NCBI GenBank assembly: GCA_030920305.1
Contig: JARLUB010000004.1
Location: 1 to 43,557 of the forward strand
Direction: 5' to 3'
Source: Eubacteriales bacterium SKADARSKE-1
Lineage (GTDB): Bacteria > Bacillota > Clostridia > Oscillospirales > Acutalibacteraceae
Length of the DNA: 43,557 nucleotides
Each line of letters begins with the position of its first letter. Position 1 is the stretch's first letter. Shown here one piece after another: positions 7,628 to 15,642 of this stretch. Under the pieces are notes generated by a model that worked only from the letters and a program-made list of their open reading frames with translations, was not told where the DNA came from and did not search any database. Made by a program: the position numbers and the translations under genes.

Positions 7628-7671
7628 ATTTATTTCCTCCTGTTTTTACTGTTTTTCAAATAAAAAACCCT

Positions 7672-7979
7672 GGTTTTAAATTTATTATGGAATCGAAAGG
7701 GTTTATTTTCTCTGGCTCTTTCCTCACCGTTTCCTTTTGGAAACTTTGAACGTCTGATAAACCAAGCAAATAGTCTGTTGAAATCCTAAAATATTTTGCT
7801 ATCTTAACCAAATTGTTTATACCTGACTCTGCTTCATCATTTTATATTTTGCTTAAAGATGATTTTTTAATACCTATTTCACCCGAAATAATATCAAAAT
7901 TATATTTTTTTGTTTTCTTTTGGTCAGTCACAAAACTTTTTAATCTTTTTGAAAAATCTTAGTTGTATCTGTATTTCAT
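7672..7979 (-). pseudogene. Cro/CI-type repressor, truncated error-rich copy
   Basis: Noisy duplicate of 12167-12568. It has lost about 85 bases at its 3' end, including the stop codon and terminator hairpin, and the start codon region is altered. Not a functional second repressor. Confidence 0.7.
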
Positions 7980-7995
7980 ACTTTATGTTTCCCTC

Positions 7996-8519
7996 CTAAA
8001 ACCACATCAAAATCGCGGAAAGCACAACTGAACAAATAAACGAAACCATGGAAGCTAGAAGAAACCTTATTCTTTTGTCAGTGATCTTTGCCTTGCTTTT
8101 ATGAATTATATCTAGTTGCATCTTCCATTGCATATCAAATTGACATTTTAGTTTCGTAGCATTCGTAATTCTTATTTACTTCATCAAAAATCACACCAGC
8201 GTCAGTCATTTGTGAATATTTAAATCGCCAACCGGCCATAACTGTAAACACTAAACTTTACAGCTAGTCCGGTAAATACATAAGGAATATATATTACAGG
8301 AACTAACAAAGGAAGCACTGCTAAACTGATAGAAACCGCAATTAACATGAGCCCTGCTTGATTCATTAAAATTTTTCGCGCTTTTCTTGCAGTCTATATG
8401 AGAATTTACCCATCTCTACAATGTTTGATAACATAAATTCGGCCAACTGTTGTTGCTCTTGCTGGCTTTTCTGATCTTGTGACTCTTCGCTATTTATCAT
8501 ATTCGCATCCTCTTTCATT
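7996..8519 (-). pseudogene. Three-helix membrane protein, error-rich copy
   Basis: Noisy duplicate of 12585-13106 with several indels; only short stretches such as SQDQKSQQEQQQLAEFML near the start remain in frame. Confidence 0.65.
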
Positions 8520-8942
8520 TTTTCTTTTTTAAACGGCAAGTAAACATCATCCAATGTAGCTTCTTGTTTTGTGTTTCTTGTTTTTTTTTGTTGTATCAGG
8601 TTTTTTCCGCCAATAATTTCTCTAACATAAAAGCCTTTGTAGTAATTTGTCTTCGCGTTTCTTTGAATAATACTTACAAACAAAGCCAGATCTCATCTTT
8701 TGGCTTATAATTGTCTAAAATGGTTTTAGCAACATCTTTAAAAGCCGCACACTCCGCATAAGTCGGCTTGTTCCATTCGCCGGTGCTTTCGTTTTTCCGT
8801 TGCTTAGTTGTACAGAAAACCTTACAGTTCCCTCGTATTGGTCTATTTTGTCGCACAACCTTCCTTTTAAAAGCCGTGTGTTCACTGAACATGCTCCGCT
8901 GTAAATTTCTTTCTCATCTTCAAAAATTTTAATTGTTCTCAT
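8515..8942 (-). pseudogene. Single-stranded DNA-binding protein, error-rich copy
   Basis: Noisy duplicate of 13115-13528. MRTIKIFEDEKEIYSGACSV and ECAAFKDV can be read, but in different frames. Confidence 0.65.
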
Positions 8943-8969
8943 ATTTTTTTATCTCACTTTTTCTATATT

Positions 8970-9433
8970 TATATACTATCTGTATATTCGTAGTATCCTT
9001 GTTTGTCATAAACACTCACATTTATTCCAGGAAATTCAGAATATATCTTTTGGCATCCTACAGCACAAACTTGGGCGTCATCATGGAAAGCAACCCCATT
9101 TAATGCGTCTCTAAAACCGCTTTGGCTATGTTATCTACATCTCATCTGGCTTTTGGCGGGGAAAATTTCTCTACTTAACATTTTTTTTTTTTTTTTTTAC
9201 TAGTACTTTTAGGAACAGGGAAACGAAACGAGCAACCATTATTATGTATACGGGTTCTCCTTTTGGAAACTTAAAATCTGTAACTGCTTGGGTAACTTTT
9301 TCTTTTATAAGTTTTTCATATTTAACTGTTTTTGATTGGTGTATACACAATGTTTCTCCCTCTTATTTGGCAGAGCCTGGGCCTCCTTTTTTTCCTTGCG
9401 GTGGACCTGGAACATGAAATTCTATTTCCATTA
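8970..9433 (-). pseudogene. RusA-type resolvase, error-rich copy
   Basis: Noisy duplicate of 13552-14007. A run of about 18 T replaces the lysine-rich segment near 9180, and further insertions break the frame. Confidence 0.65.
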
Positions 9434-9439
9434 AAATCA

Positions 9440-9630
9440 AATTGTTTTTTTTTTTTAAAGGCAGTCTCTTAATTTTTCTAAAGTCTCTGTGTATTGCTTA
9501 GCATTTAAATCTTTTAAACTGTTGACGCCGTATGTTTTTTAAAATGGTTTTTTTTGTTCAATTTTTTTATTTTCAATTTCTTTTATAATTTCATTTTTAA
9601 AATCTTCGCCTCTTTTCCAAAAAAAAAACA
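9440..9630 (-). pseudogene. Sak-type annealing protein, C-terminal fragment of error-rich copy
   Basis: Matches 14010-14190 (C-terminal third of the gene at 14004-14582) with heavy indels. The copy stops abruptly near 9635, where sequence turns round into the inverted segment. Confidence 0.6.
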
Positions 9631-9634
9631 TCAT

Positions 9635-11290
9635 TAAAAATCATCTTTAAGCAAATATTTTTACCTAAATGATGAAGCAGAAAAACGAGGTATAAACAAT
9701 TTCCATTAAGATAGCAAAATATTTTAGGATTTCAACAGACTTGATTTGCTTCAGGTCAGACGTTCAAATTTCAAAGGAAACGGTGAGGAAAAGAGCCAGA
9801 GAAATAAACCCTTTCGATTCCATAATAAATTTAAAACCTTATTCTATTGCTGATTGATTTTAGAAAAAAATTGTTTAAAAAAAGTCAGCAAAATCAAAAT
9901 TAGAATGCAATATTTTCACTGATAAAGTGGAATTTTTATTTTGTAAACAGTAAAAACAGGATAATAAATATTACAATGCCAAAAATTAAAAAGATTGGAA
10001 CTTAGAATTTTTCGAAAATCTATATTTAAAACATTTAAATTTTGGCCAACGGTTTCAAAATAAAATTTATTAATGATTTTATCAAACATTCATTCTTTTA
10101 TTTCATTTTTCAGAATTTTTAATTTAAGCCCAGAAGGCCGGAAAAATTTCAAATTATTTACCGAACTTTAAATTGCATAAGAATTTTAATTCTTTAATTT
10201 TGGACATTGAAATTTATTTGCAAAAATTTTTTTATCAAAAATATTGGCTTTTAAATGTTGAAAAAATGTCAGAGTGTTTTCCATGAAATTTAAAATTTTA
10301 AAAATTCTTAAAACTTTCCCGAAATAAATATTGAGAACTGTTGAAAAGCAACTGCCTTTGACTTTTTAACTATTAAATTGATTCGCTTTTCAAAAGTAAT
10401 TGAAAGGTTTTTAAAAATGGCTTTTAAATGCGATTTGACCGGCGATAATTCTCGTCAAGGTTTTTTATTTTTCTTCAAAAAAATTAAATAATACCTTTAA
10501 TAATCCATTTATAAATAATATTTTTGCAACTCTTCGAGGCTCCAACCCAGCAGATTTTCTAAAATCTCTTTAGTCCCACAAAGCCTCAGAAAAATTCGAC
10601 TCCAAGGCGAGGCCCTACCTGTTGGCGGATTATTTTTAGAATCTGAGATCCGCAGGCATAGCCCAAACTAAAGCTGAAGCGAAAAATTTTTTTTTGGGCC
10701 CGCGACATTTGAAAATGATCCGCTTTTAAAATAGATCCGGATGATATTGGTACGGTAATTCGTTGGTGCCAACAAGACTCATTTTGGAAATTATCAACAT
10801 TTTATCTGGCAAGAAAGCTGAGGATCTAGTATATGCAGCTGGATATCAAAATGCGATCAGAACGGAGGTGAGCTCTTGGATGAATTAGAATCCACAAGGA
10901 TTGCTGAGCAATCATTAATCGGTGCGATAATTTTGGATGAAGAATTTGTGTGCAGTAATCGACACTGTTCGACCTGAAGACTTTCTTTTTCCAAATTTTA
11001 AAAAATTTATTTCAAATGATTTTAAAAAAATATCTAAGCCTATAGACTTTGTGACCCGTTTTTTCGAATTTTAAAGGGCAAAGCCAAAATGACTTAAAAC
11101 AACTTTGTTGAAAATGTAAACAAATCAACATAAAAAATAAAAAAAAATTTGCGCTCAGATCGTAGGAAATTCTCACAAAGCAAAAAGTTAAAAAGCTCGA
11201 AAGGTTCGCGCCGACTACATAGCCCGAAACATCCGAAAAAATTAAAAGATGCTTGGACCTGCTATATGATATCGTAACGGCTCAGAAAAA
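9635..11290. repeat. Inverted, heavily corrupted copy of about 5970-7870
   Basis: Read backwards, this stretch retraces the repressor gene, the HTH_36 gene, the replisome organiser and the start of the helicase. For example 9695-9770 matches the repressor region 7746-7830, 10520-10700 matches 6620-6800, and 11260-11285 matches 5984-6010, all in reverse complement. It includes sequence matching 12165-12240 that the forward noisy copy lacks, so it was read independently. Substitutions toward A and T and homopolymer runs are much denser than elsewhere. No intact gene is present. The start of the helicase (LDELESTRIAEQSLIGAIIL) is clearly readable on the plus strand at about 10878-10970. Confidence 0.85.
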
Positions 11291-11540
11291 AATTTTTCCA
11301 AGAGTTGCAACGTATATTATTTATAAATGGATTATTAACTGGTATAGGTTGGTCCTTTTGGTCCATTGTGAAAATACTTTCTGGTACATTGAGAATTGAC
11401 TCGCCGGTCAAATCATACCCCACGCCATATATTTTAAAAGCCTTATTGCTCAACGTGTACCACGAGGTGTGATCATATTTAAACTTGTTAAATTGCGCAG
11501 CATGTATAAGCCCTTGTTTTTACAATTCCCAATAGTTGTT

Positions 11541-11777
11541 TTATTTGTGTCTTTGTGTCCAAAACGGGAAAACTTCGGCAAATTCTCGCATACTGTTATA
11601 TTCCCAATAAGCCTTTATTGTTGTCTTTTCGCCGGTTTCTGTTTCTATTTCAACTTCATGGAAGTTTTTTATTATTTGCTTTGTTTTTGTATCCACCAAT
11701 ATAAATGATGTATAAAAAAAAACAGCTTCGTGCGCCATAAAAAGCCTTGCGACCTCTGCATTGAATGTAAAATTCAT
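11541..11777 (-). pseudogene. DnaD-like replisome organiser, N-terminal part (cleaner copy)
   Basis: The first 78 residues are read cleanly: MNFTFNAEVARLFMAHEAVF, FYTSFILVDTKTKQIIKNFH, a TTIKAYWEYNSMREFAEVF segment and PFWTQR. This is the winged-helix N-terminus of phage replisome organisers. A GAGGTGG site precedes the ATG at 11777. An insertion near 11541 then breaks the frame, and the remaining readable part (GVGYDLTGESILNVPESI at 11262-11453) runs into the artefactual junction at 11290. The gene continues properly only in the noisy copy at 6448-6795. It follows the HTH_36 gene by about 12 bases. Confidence 0.7.
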
Positions 11778-11789
11778 AATTCAACCACC

Positions 11790-12117
11790 TCATATCTTGC
11801 GCCAGTTCACATAAGGAATCGGTTCAGGCTGCGGTTGAGGGCTTATATTTTTCTACCTCTTTCTTGTTCAAAGTGTAAAGATTGTTGTTAAATTTCCCGT
11901 TAGCGCGGGTTCTTTGAATTTGTATGTACCCTAAGTCCTCTAACTCTTTGAGGTACCTGGTTGGTGTGTGATAATTCAAGTTCAGATCATAAGCAATCTT
12001 TCCTCTACTTGGATAACACATGTTATTGCGGCCTGAAAGCCCGCATAAATAAGCATATATAGCCTTCGATTTTATGTTTAAGTTCCGATCTTTCATAATG
12101 TTTGGCATTGTATCCAT
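11790..12117 (-). CDS. HTH_36-type DNA-binding protein, probable replication-module protein
   Basis: The N-terminal 75 residues (MPNIMKDRNLNIKSKAIYAY, GLSGRNNMCYPSRGKIAYDL, NYHTPTRYLKELEDLGYI) are a winged helix-turn-helix of the HTH_36 type, followed by QRTRANGKFNNNLYTL. Such proteins sit in phage replication modules next to DnaD-like organisers and often bind the origin. As read, a stop falls at 11824 after KYKPSTAA. One extra G near 11838-11841 explains this, since the other copy lacks it. Without it the protein ends KPQPQPEPIPYVNWRKI with TGA at 11790, just before the ribosome site of the next gene. I therefore give the corrected end. About 108 residues. AGGAGG site before the ATG. Confidence 0.7.
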
Positions 12118-12150
12118 ATTTATTTCCTCCTGTTTTTTTACTGTTTTTCA

Positions 12151-12180
12151 AATAAAAAACCTCCACTCAGTGAGTGAAGG
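12151..12180 (-). terminator. Rho-independent terminator overlapping the repressor stop codon
   Basis: On the minus strand CCTTCACTCA and TGAGTGGAGG (12160-12180) can form a near-perfect 10-bp stem, then TTTTTTATTT follows. The TGA stop of the repressor lies in the stem's loop end, so translation to the stop would melt it. Confidence 0.75.
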
Positions 12181-12568
12181 CTTTCTTTATTGCATTCTTA
12201 ATTTTGATTGCTGCTGACTTTATGTTTAAACAACCTTTTTCTACATCATCAGAATAAGGTTTTAAATTTATTATGGAATCGAAAGGGTTTATTTTCTCTG
12301 GCTCTTTCCTCACCGTTTCCTTTTGGAAACTTTGAACGTCTGATAAACCAAGCAAATAGTCTGTTGAAATCCTAAAATATTTTGCTATCTTAACCAAATT
12401 GTTTATACCTGACTCTGCTTCATCATTTAGATATTTGCTTAAAGATGATTTTTTAATACCTATTTCACCCGAAATAATATCAAAATTATATTTTTTTGTT
12501 TTCTTTTGGTCAGTCACAAACTTTTTTAATCTTTTTTGAAAAATCTTAGTTGTATCTGTATTTGTCAT
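12167..12568 (-). CDS. Cro/CI-type (XRE) phage repressor
   Basis: The 133-residue protein has an N-terminal helix-turn-helix (about residues 15-75): FDIISGEIGIKKSSLSKYLN, then GINNLVKIAKYFRISTDYLL and GLSDV, the standard end of an XRE domain. The C-terminal half (INPFDSIINLKPYSDDVEK, then AAIKIKNAIKKAF) has no protease or dimerisation domain that I recognise. It is the best candidate for the lysogeny repressor, but it lies in the same orientation as the replication genes instead of divergent from them. It may therefore be an accessory regulator of the replication module. A terminator overlaps its stop, separating it partly from the HTH_36 gene. Start ATG with a GGAGGG site. Confidence 0.8.
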   Translation of the reverse strand: MTNTDTTKIFQKRLKKFVTDQKKTKKYNFDIISGEIGIKKSSLSKYLNDEAESGINNLVKIAKYFRISTDYLLGLSDVQSFQKETVRKEPEKINPFDSIINLKPYSDDVEKGCLNIKSAAIKIKNAIKKAFTH

Positions 12569-12584
12569 ACTTTATGTTTCCCTC

Positions 12585-13106
12585 CTAAAACCACATCAAA
12601 ATCGCGGAAAGCACAACTGAACAAATAAACGAAACCATGGAAGCTAGAAGAAACCTTATTCTTTTGTCAGTGATCTTTGCCTTGCTTTTATGAATTATAT
12701 CTAGTTGCATCTTCCATTGCATATCAAATTGACATTTAGTTTCGTAGCATTCGTAATTCTTATTTACTTCATCAAAAATCACACCAGCGTCAGTCATTTG
12801 TGAATATTTAAATCGCCAACCGGCCATAACTGTAAACACTAAGCTTACAGCTAGTCCGGTAAATACATAAGGAATATATATTACAGGAACTAACAAAGGA
12901 AGCACTGCTAAACTGATAGAAACCGCAATTAACATGAGCCCTGCTTGATTCATTAAAATTTTTTCGCGCTTTTCTTGCAGTCTATATGAGAATTTACCCA
13001 TCTCTACAATGTTTGATAACATAAATTCGGCCAACTGTTGTTGCTCTTGCTGGCTTTTCTGATCTTGTGACTCTTCGCTATTTATCATATTCGCATCCTC
13101 TTTCAT
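12585..13106 (-). CDS. Phage membrane protein with three predicted helices, function unknown
   Basis: This 173-residue protein begins with a glutamine-rich charged region (EESQDQKSQQEQQQLAEFML) and a basic helix. A hydrophobic hairpin follows at about 52-95 (AGLMLIAVSISLAVLPLLV and IPYVFTGLAVSLVFTVMAG), then a soluble segment of about 55 residues, and a final membrane helix (LLASMVSFICSVVLSAILMW). The layout suggests both large soluble parts face the cytoplasm. Membrane proteins encoded beside repressors and replication genes in prophages sometimes block superinfecting phages, but there is no motif to prove this here. Start MKEDANM at 13106; 8 bases separate it from the SSB gene. Intact in this copy, broken in the noisy copy near 8000-8519. 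Confidence 0.7.
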   Translation of the reverse strand: MKEDANMINSEESQDQKSQQEQQQLAEFMLSNIVEMGKFSYRLQEKREKILMNQAGLMLIAVSISLAVLPLLVPVIYIPYVFTGLAVSLVFTVMAGWRFKYSQMTDAGVIFDEVNKNYECYETKCQFDMQWKMQLDIIHKSKAKITDKRIRFLLASMVSFICSVVLSAILMWF

Positions 13107-13114
13107 TTTTTCTT

Positions 13115-13528
13115 TTAAAACGGCAAGTAAACATCATCCAATGTAGCTTCTTGTTTTTGTGTTTCTTGTTTTTTACTTGTATCAGGTTTTTTTCCGCCAA
13201 TAATTTCTCTAACATAAAAGCCTTTGTAGTACTTGTCTTCGCGTTTCTTTGAATAATACTTACAAACAAGCCAGATCTCATCTTTTGGCTTATAATTGTC
13301 TAAAATGGTTTTAGCAACATCTTTAAAAGCCGCACACTCCGCATAAGTCGGCTTGTTCCATTCGCCGGTGCTTTCGTTTTTCCCGTTGCTTAGTTGTACA
13401 GAAAACCTTACAGTTCCCTCGTATTGGTCTATTTTGTCGCACAACCTTCCTTTTAAAAGCGCCGTGTTCACTGAACATGCTCCGCTGTAAATTTCTTTCT
13501 CATCTTCAAAAATTTTAATTGTTCTCAT
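13115..13528 (-). CDS. Phage single-stranded DNA-binding protein
   Basis: The 137-residue protein has an OB-fold core with YEGTVRFSVQLSNGKN, PTYAECAAFKDVAKTIL, KDEIWLVCKYYSKKRED and YYKGFYVREI. A disordered KKPDTSKKQETQKQ linker follows, then the acidic tip DDVYLPF, which resembles the C-terminal DDxxPF tail by which SSB proteins recruit partners. It would coat single strands during phage replication and recombination. It lies directly downstream of rusA in the recombination block, with an operon spacing of 23 bases. Intact only in this copy. Confidence 0.85.
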   Translation of the reverse strand: MRTIKIFEDEKEIYSGACSVNTALLKGRLCDKIDQYEGTVRFSVQLSNGKNESTGEWNKPTYAECAAFKDVAKTILDNYKPKDEIWLVCKYYSKKREDKYYKGFYVREIIGGKKPDTSKKQETQKQEATLDDVYLPF

Positions 13529-13551
13529 ATTTTTTATCTCACTTTCTATAT

Positions 13552-14007
13552 TTATATACTATCTGTATATTCGCAGTATCCTTGTTTGTCATAAACACTC
13601 ACATTTATTCCAGGAAATTCAGAATATATCTTTTGGCATCCTACAGCACAAACTTGGGCGTCATCATGGAAAGCAACCCCATTTAATGCGTCTAAAACCG
13701 CTTTGGCTATGTTATCTACATCTGGCTTTTTGGCGGGGAAAATTTCTCTACTTAACATTTTTTCTTTTTCTTTTTTACTAGTACTTTTAGGAACAGGGAA
13801 ACGAGCAACCATTATTATGTATACGGGTTCTCCTTTTGGAAACTTAAAATCTGTAACTGCTTGGTAACACTCTTTTATAAGTTTTTCATATTTAACTGTT
13901 TGGATTGGTGTATACACAATGTTTCTCCCTCTTATTTGGCAGAGCCTGGGCCTCGCTTTTCCTTGCGGTGGACCTGGAACATGAAATTCTATTTCCATTA
14001 AAATCAC
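13552..14007 (-). CDS. rusA: RusA-family Holliday junction resolvase
   Basis: This 151-residue protein shows the RusA signature: an N-terminal VPGPPQGKARPR strand-turn and the catalytic core KKPDVDNIAKAVLDALNG followed by AFHDDAQV. The conserved aspartates (DxDN and DD) bind magnesium, and the lysine after DN is also conserved. RusA resolves four-way DNA junctions produced by phage recombination and replication. It overlaps the upstream Sak-type gene by 4 bases (ATGA), showing tight coupling. The ATG at 14007 and a second in-frame ATG at residue 4 (MEIEFHVPG) are both possible starts; the second matches the family's usual start. Length is normal for phage RusA. Confidence 0.92.
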   Translation of the reverse strand: MILMEIEFHVPGPPQGKARPRLCQIRGRNIVYTPIQTVKYEKLIKECYQAVTDFKFPKGEPVYIIMVARFPVPKSTSKKEKEKMLSREIFPAKKPDVDNIAKAVLDALNGVAFHDDAQVCAVGCQKIYSEFPGINVSVYDKQGYCEYTDSI

Positions 14008-14582
14008 TCCTTGTTTTTTTTAGGGCAGTCTCTTAATTTTTCTAAAGTCTCTGTGTATTGCTTAGCATTTAGCTCTTTTAAACTGTTGACGCCGTATGTT
14101 TTTAAAATGGTTTGAAATAACTTTTCTGAATTTTCAAGCCCCTTTATAATTTCATGTAAAATCTTCGCCTCTTTAAACGAAATTATTTGTGTTTCTATTT
14201 CAGGTAAATCTTCACCAGCATATAAATAAAGCCCCAACCCGTGCCGGGCCAGAGCCTTTGTTAAACTGCGCTGTATAGTCTTATTCACGTCAAAACTAGT
14301 TACATTTTCAAGTGGAATTGATTTATTCTTATAATCCATAATTGGCAAGCAGTCAGTATGTTCGAGCCCCTCAATTGTTACCCCAGTTTCAACCCAGCAA
14401 GTGCGCCCATCTGTAAAATAAATCCAACCATCATTATTTTTATAAATTGTATAATTGGCTTCTGGATACCGCTTTTTAACTTCCGCCCATGCATAAGCCC
14501 AAGATAAATAAGTTAACCCATTTTTAGCCTCTACGTGCTCATTTACATTTACTGCAGACAATGTTTCAAATACTGAGCTCAT
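14004..14582 (-). CDS. Sak-type single-strand annealing protein (DUF1071)
   Basis: This 192-residue protein carries the DUF1071/Sak-type pattern: LSAVNVNEHVEAKNGLTYLS, WAYAWAEVKKRYPEANYTI, RTCWVETGVTIEGLEHTDCL and KTIQRSLTKALARHGLGLYL, ending in YAGEDLP. Members are Rad52-like phage recombinases that anneal complementary single strands. A helical C-terminal extension (about 130-192) is variable in the family. It overlaps Gp157 upstream and RusA downstream by 4 bases each, forming a recombination cassette of Gp157, annealing protein, resolvase and SSB, with the SSB providing the substrate complex. Confidence 0.88.
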   Translation of the reverse strand: MSSVFETLSAVNVNEHVEAKNGLTYLSWAYAWAEVKKRYPEANYTIYKNNDGWIYFTDGRTCWVETGVTIEGLEHTDCLPIMDYKNKSIPLENVTSFDVNKTIQRSLTKALARHGLGLYLYAGEDLPEIETQIISFKEAKILHEIIKGLENSEKLFQTILKTYGVNSLKELNAKQYTETLEKLRDCPKKNKE

Positions 14583-15079
14583 TCTATCACCACTTTTTTC
14601 TTTCCCTGAAATTTCGCATATAGAACATTTTCACCTGCTCTAATTGCTTTTTTTATTGCAATTTTATTTGCATAAGGCTTTACATAATTAATCAGATGCT
14701 CTGCATTATCTTGTGCCCAATCAATAAACTTTTTCTGTTCAATTATAAATTCAGATGTTTTCTTGAGCCTAATATAATTACGTGGTGTCTCTACTTTTAC
14801 AATGTTATTGTTAATCATTCTGTGCTTTAAATATTTTTTAAATATAATAGATTGATGTCGCTTTTCATTAGCTCTTTCAAAAAGTTTTTCCATTTCTTTG
14901 ATTATTAGAGTCTCTTCAGCGTCTAGGTTTTTTATTACACATGCAACATTATCTGCCTTGACTTCAAATTCGTCTTTGACTAAGTCCAAGGCATAAAAAA
15001 TTTCTGTTTCTTCGGTTAAACCGTCTTCCATATCCATTAAAATTTGTTGGTATTTCGGTTTTACTTTTAAAAGTTCCAT
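14579..15079 (-). CDS. Siphovirus Gp157-family protein
   Basis: This 166-residue protein fits the Gp157 family: a charged N-terminus, a central coiled-coil helix (NLDAEETLIIKEMEKLFERA, then KRHQSIIFKKYLKHRM), and the conserved end VETPRNYIRLKKTSEFII, IKKAIRAGENVLYAKFQGKK and VVIE. Gp157 proteins travel with phage recombinases of the Sak, Erf and Bet kinds and are thought to assist them or inhibit host nucleases; their exact role is unsettled. The start at 15079 has a GGAGGG site. It heads the coupled recombination cassette. Confidence 0.87.
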   Translation of the reverse strand: MELLKVKPKYQQILMDMEDGLTEETEIFYALDLVKDEFEVKADNVACVIKNLDAEETLIIKEMEKLFERANEKRHQSIIFKKYLKHRMINNNIVKVETPRNYIRLKKTSEFIIEQKKFIDWAQDNAEHLINYVKPYANKIAIKKAIRAGENVLYAKFQGKKKVVIE

Positions 15080-15098
15080 ATAGATTTTCCCTCCTATT

Positions 15099-15260
15099 TT
15101 AAATAAGTATTAAAAACGTCACGATTCCAAAGATGCTACAAATAACGCTAGAAATATACGCCAGTAGGAATTTCTCTTTAAATGCTAAAAATATTCCAAG
15201 TGCTAGAAACAGTAAAGTCAGAGTTGTTCCGATTATGTAAGTCATATCGTAAAGTGTCAT
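15099..15260 (-). CDS. Two-helix mini membrane protein A (53 aa)
   Basis: The 53-residue frame reads MTLYDMTYIIGTTLTLLFLA, LGIFLAFKEKFLLAYISSVI, CSIFGIVTFLILI. Two hydrophobic helices flank a short basic loop (KEK). A GAGGAAATGA ribosome site precedes the ATG. It is the last of three similar-sized membrane proteins in a row. No homology recognised. Clear start, stop and spacing make it a likely real gene, too short for most gene finders. Confidence 0.55.
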   Translation of the reverse strand: MTLYDMTYIIGTTLTLLFLALGIFLAFKEKFLLAYISSVICSIFGIVTFLILI

Positions 15261-15280
15261 TTCATTTCCTCATTAAAAAT

Positions 15281-15424
15281 TTAATGGAATAATAAAAAAA
15301 GCAAATAACCCGTAAAGCTAGTAAGCCCTGCCAGAAAATTTGCTAATTTGAATTTAGAACAAAAACCCGCTATTATTGTTGAAATAAATAAGCTTAATGT
15401 AATAATTGCACTAATTAAACCCAT
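15281..15424 (-). CDS. Two-helix mini membrane protein B (47 aa)
   Basis: The 47-residue frame reads MGLISAIITLSLFISTIIAG, FCSKFKLANFLAGLTSFTGY, LLFLLFH. Two hydrophobic helices are joined by a short basic loop (SKFK), like its neighbours. AAAAGGAG precedes the ATG by eight bases. Function unknown. Shape and size recall small phage holins or membrane anchors, without further proof. Confidence 0.55.
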   Translation of the reverse strand: MGLISAIITLSLFISTIIAGFCSKFKLANFLAGLTSFTGYLLFLLFH

Positions 15425-15438
15425 ATAAAATTCTCCTT

Positions 15439-15594
15439 TTAAATACTACAAAAGAATACTGCTACCGATATTAAGCCTACAAGGCTGCTAGAAAGCAACA
15501 GCCCCATTGACAAACCTTCGTGCTTGCTAAATGCAGTTGCAGCTCCAGATAATGCTAGAAGTGCAGCCACGGCAAATCCTAAGTTAATTAGCAT
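15439..15594 (-). CDS. Two-helix mini membrane protein C (51 aa)
   Basis: The protein reads MLINLGFAVAALLALSGAAT, AFSKHEGLSMGLLLSSSLVG, LISVAVFFCSI: two helices around a short polar loop (SKHEG). I use the ATG at 15594 because AAAGGAGG sits eight bases before it. An upstream TTG-like extension to 15624 (MYVNRKGGLN) merely encodes that ribosome site. First of three tandem mini membrane proteins. Confidence 0.6.
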   Translation of the reverse strand: MLINLGFAVAALLALSGAATAFSKHEGLSMGLLLSSSLVGLISVAVFFCSI

Positions 15595-15642
15595 ATTCAA
15601 ACCTCCTTTCCTATTCACATACATTTTGATATCTATTCCCGT

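Larger units (their letters stand above)
6795..9630. repeat. Error-rich direct copy of 11293-14190
   Basis: From the shared GAGTTGCAACGTATATT sequence (6795 and 11293) onward, both stretches carry the same sequence in the same order and orientation. This copy has many extra or missing bases, mostly in homopolymers. It also lacks about 85 bases near 7672, which removes the repressor C-terminus and its terminator. The partial gene copies inside are listed separately. Best explained as an assembly artefact, not a real tandem duplication. Confidence 0.85.

Noticed and set aside
6795..11290. A genuine tandem and inverted duplication of the phage repressor and replication genes
   Set aside because: Both extra copies are full of homopolymer indels, both junctions are inside genes, and one direct plus one inverted reading is the typical result of an unsplit long read. 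No transposase, target duplication or terminal repeat frames the segment.
9635..11290. Insertion sequence or large terminal inverted repeats
   Set aside because: The inverted arms contain phage replication genes and no recombinase, and their similarity ends at the artefact junctions.
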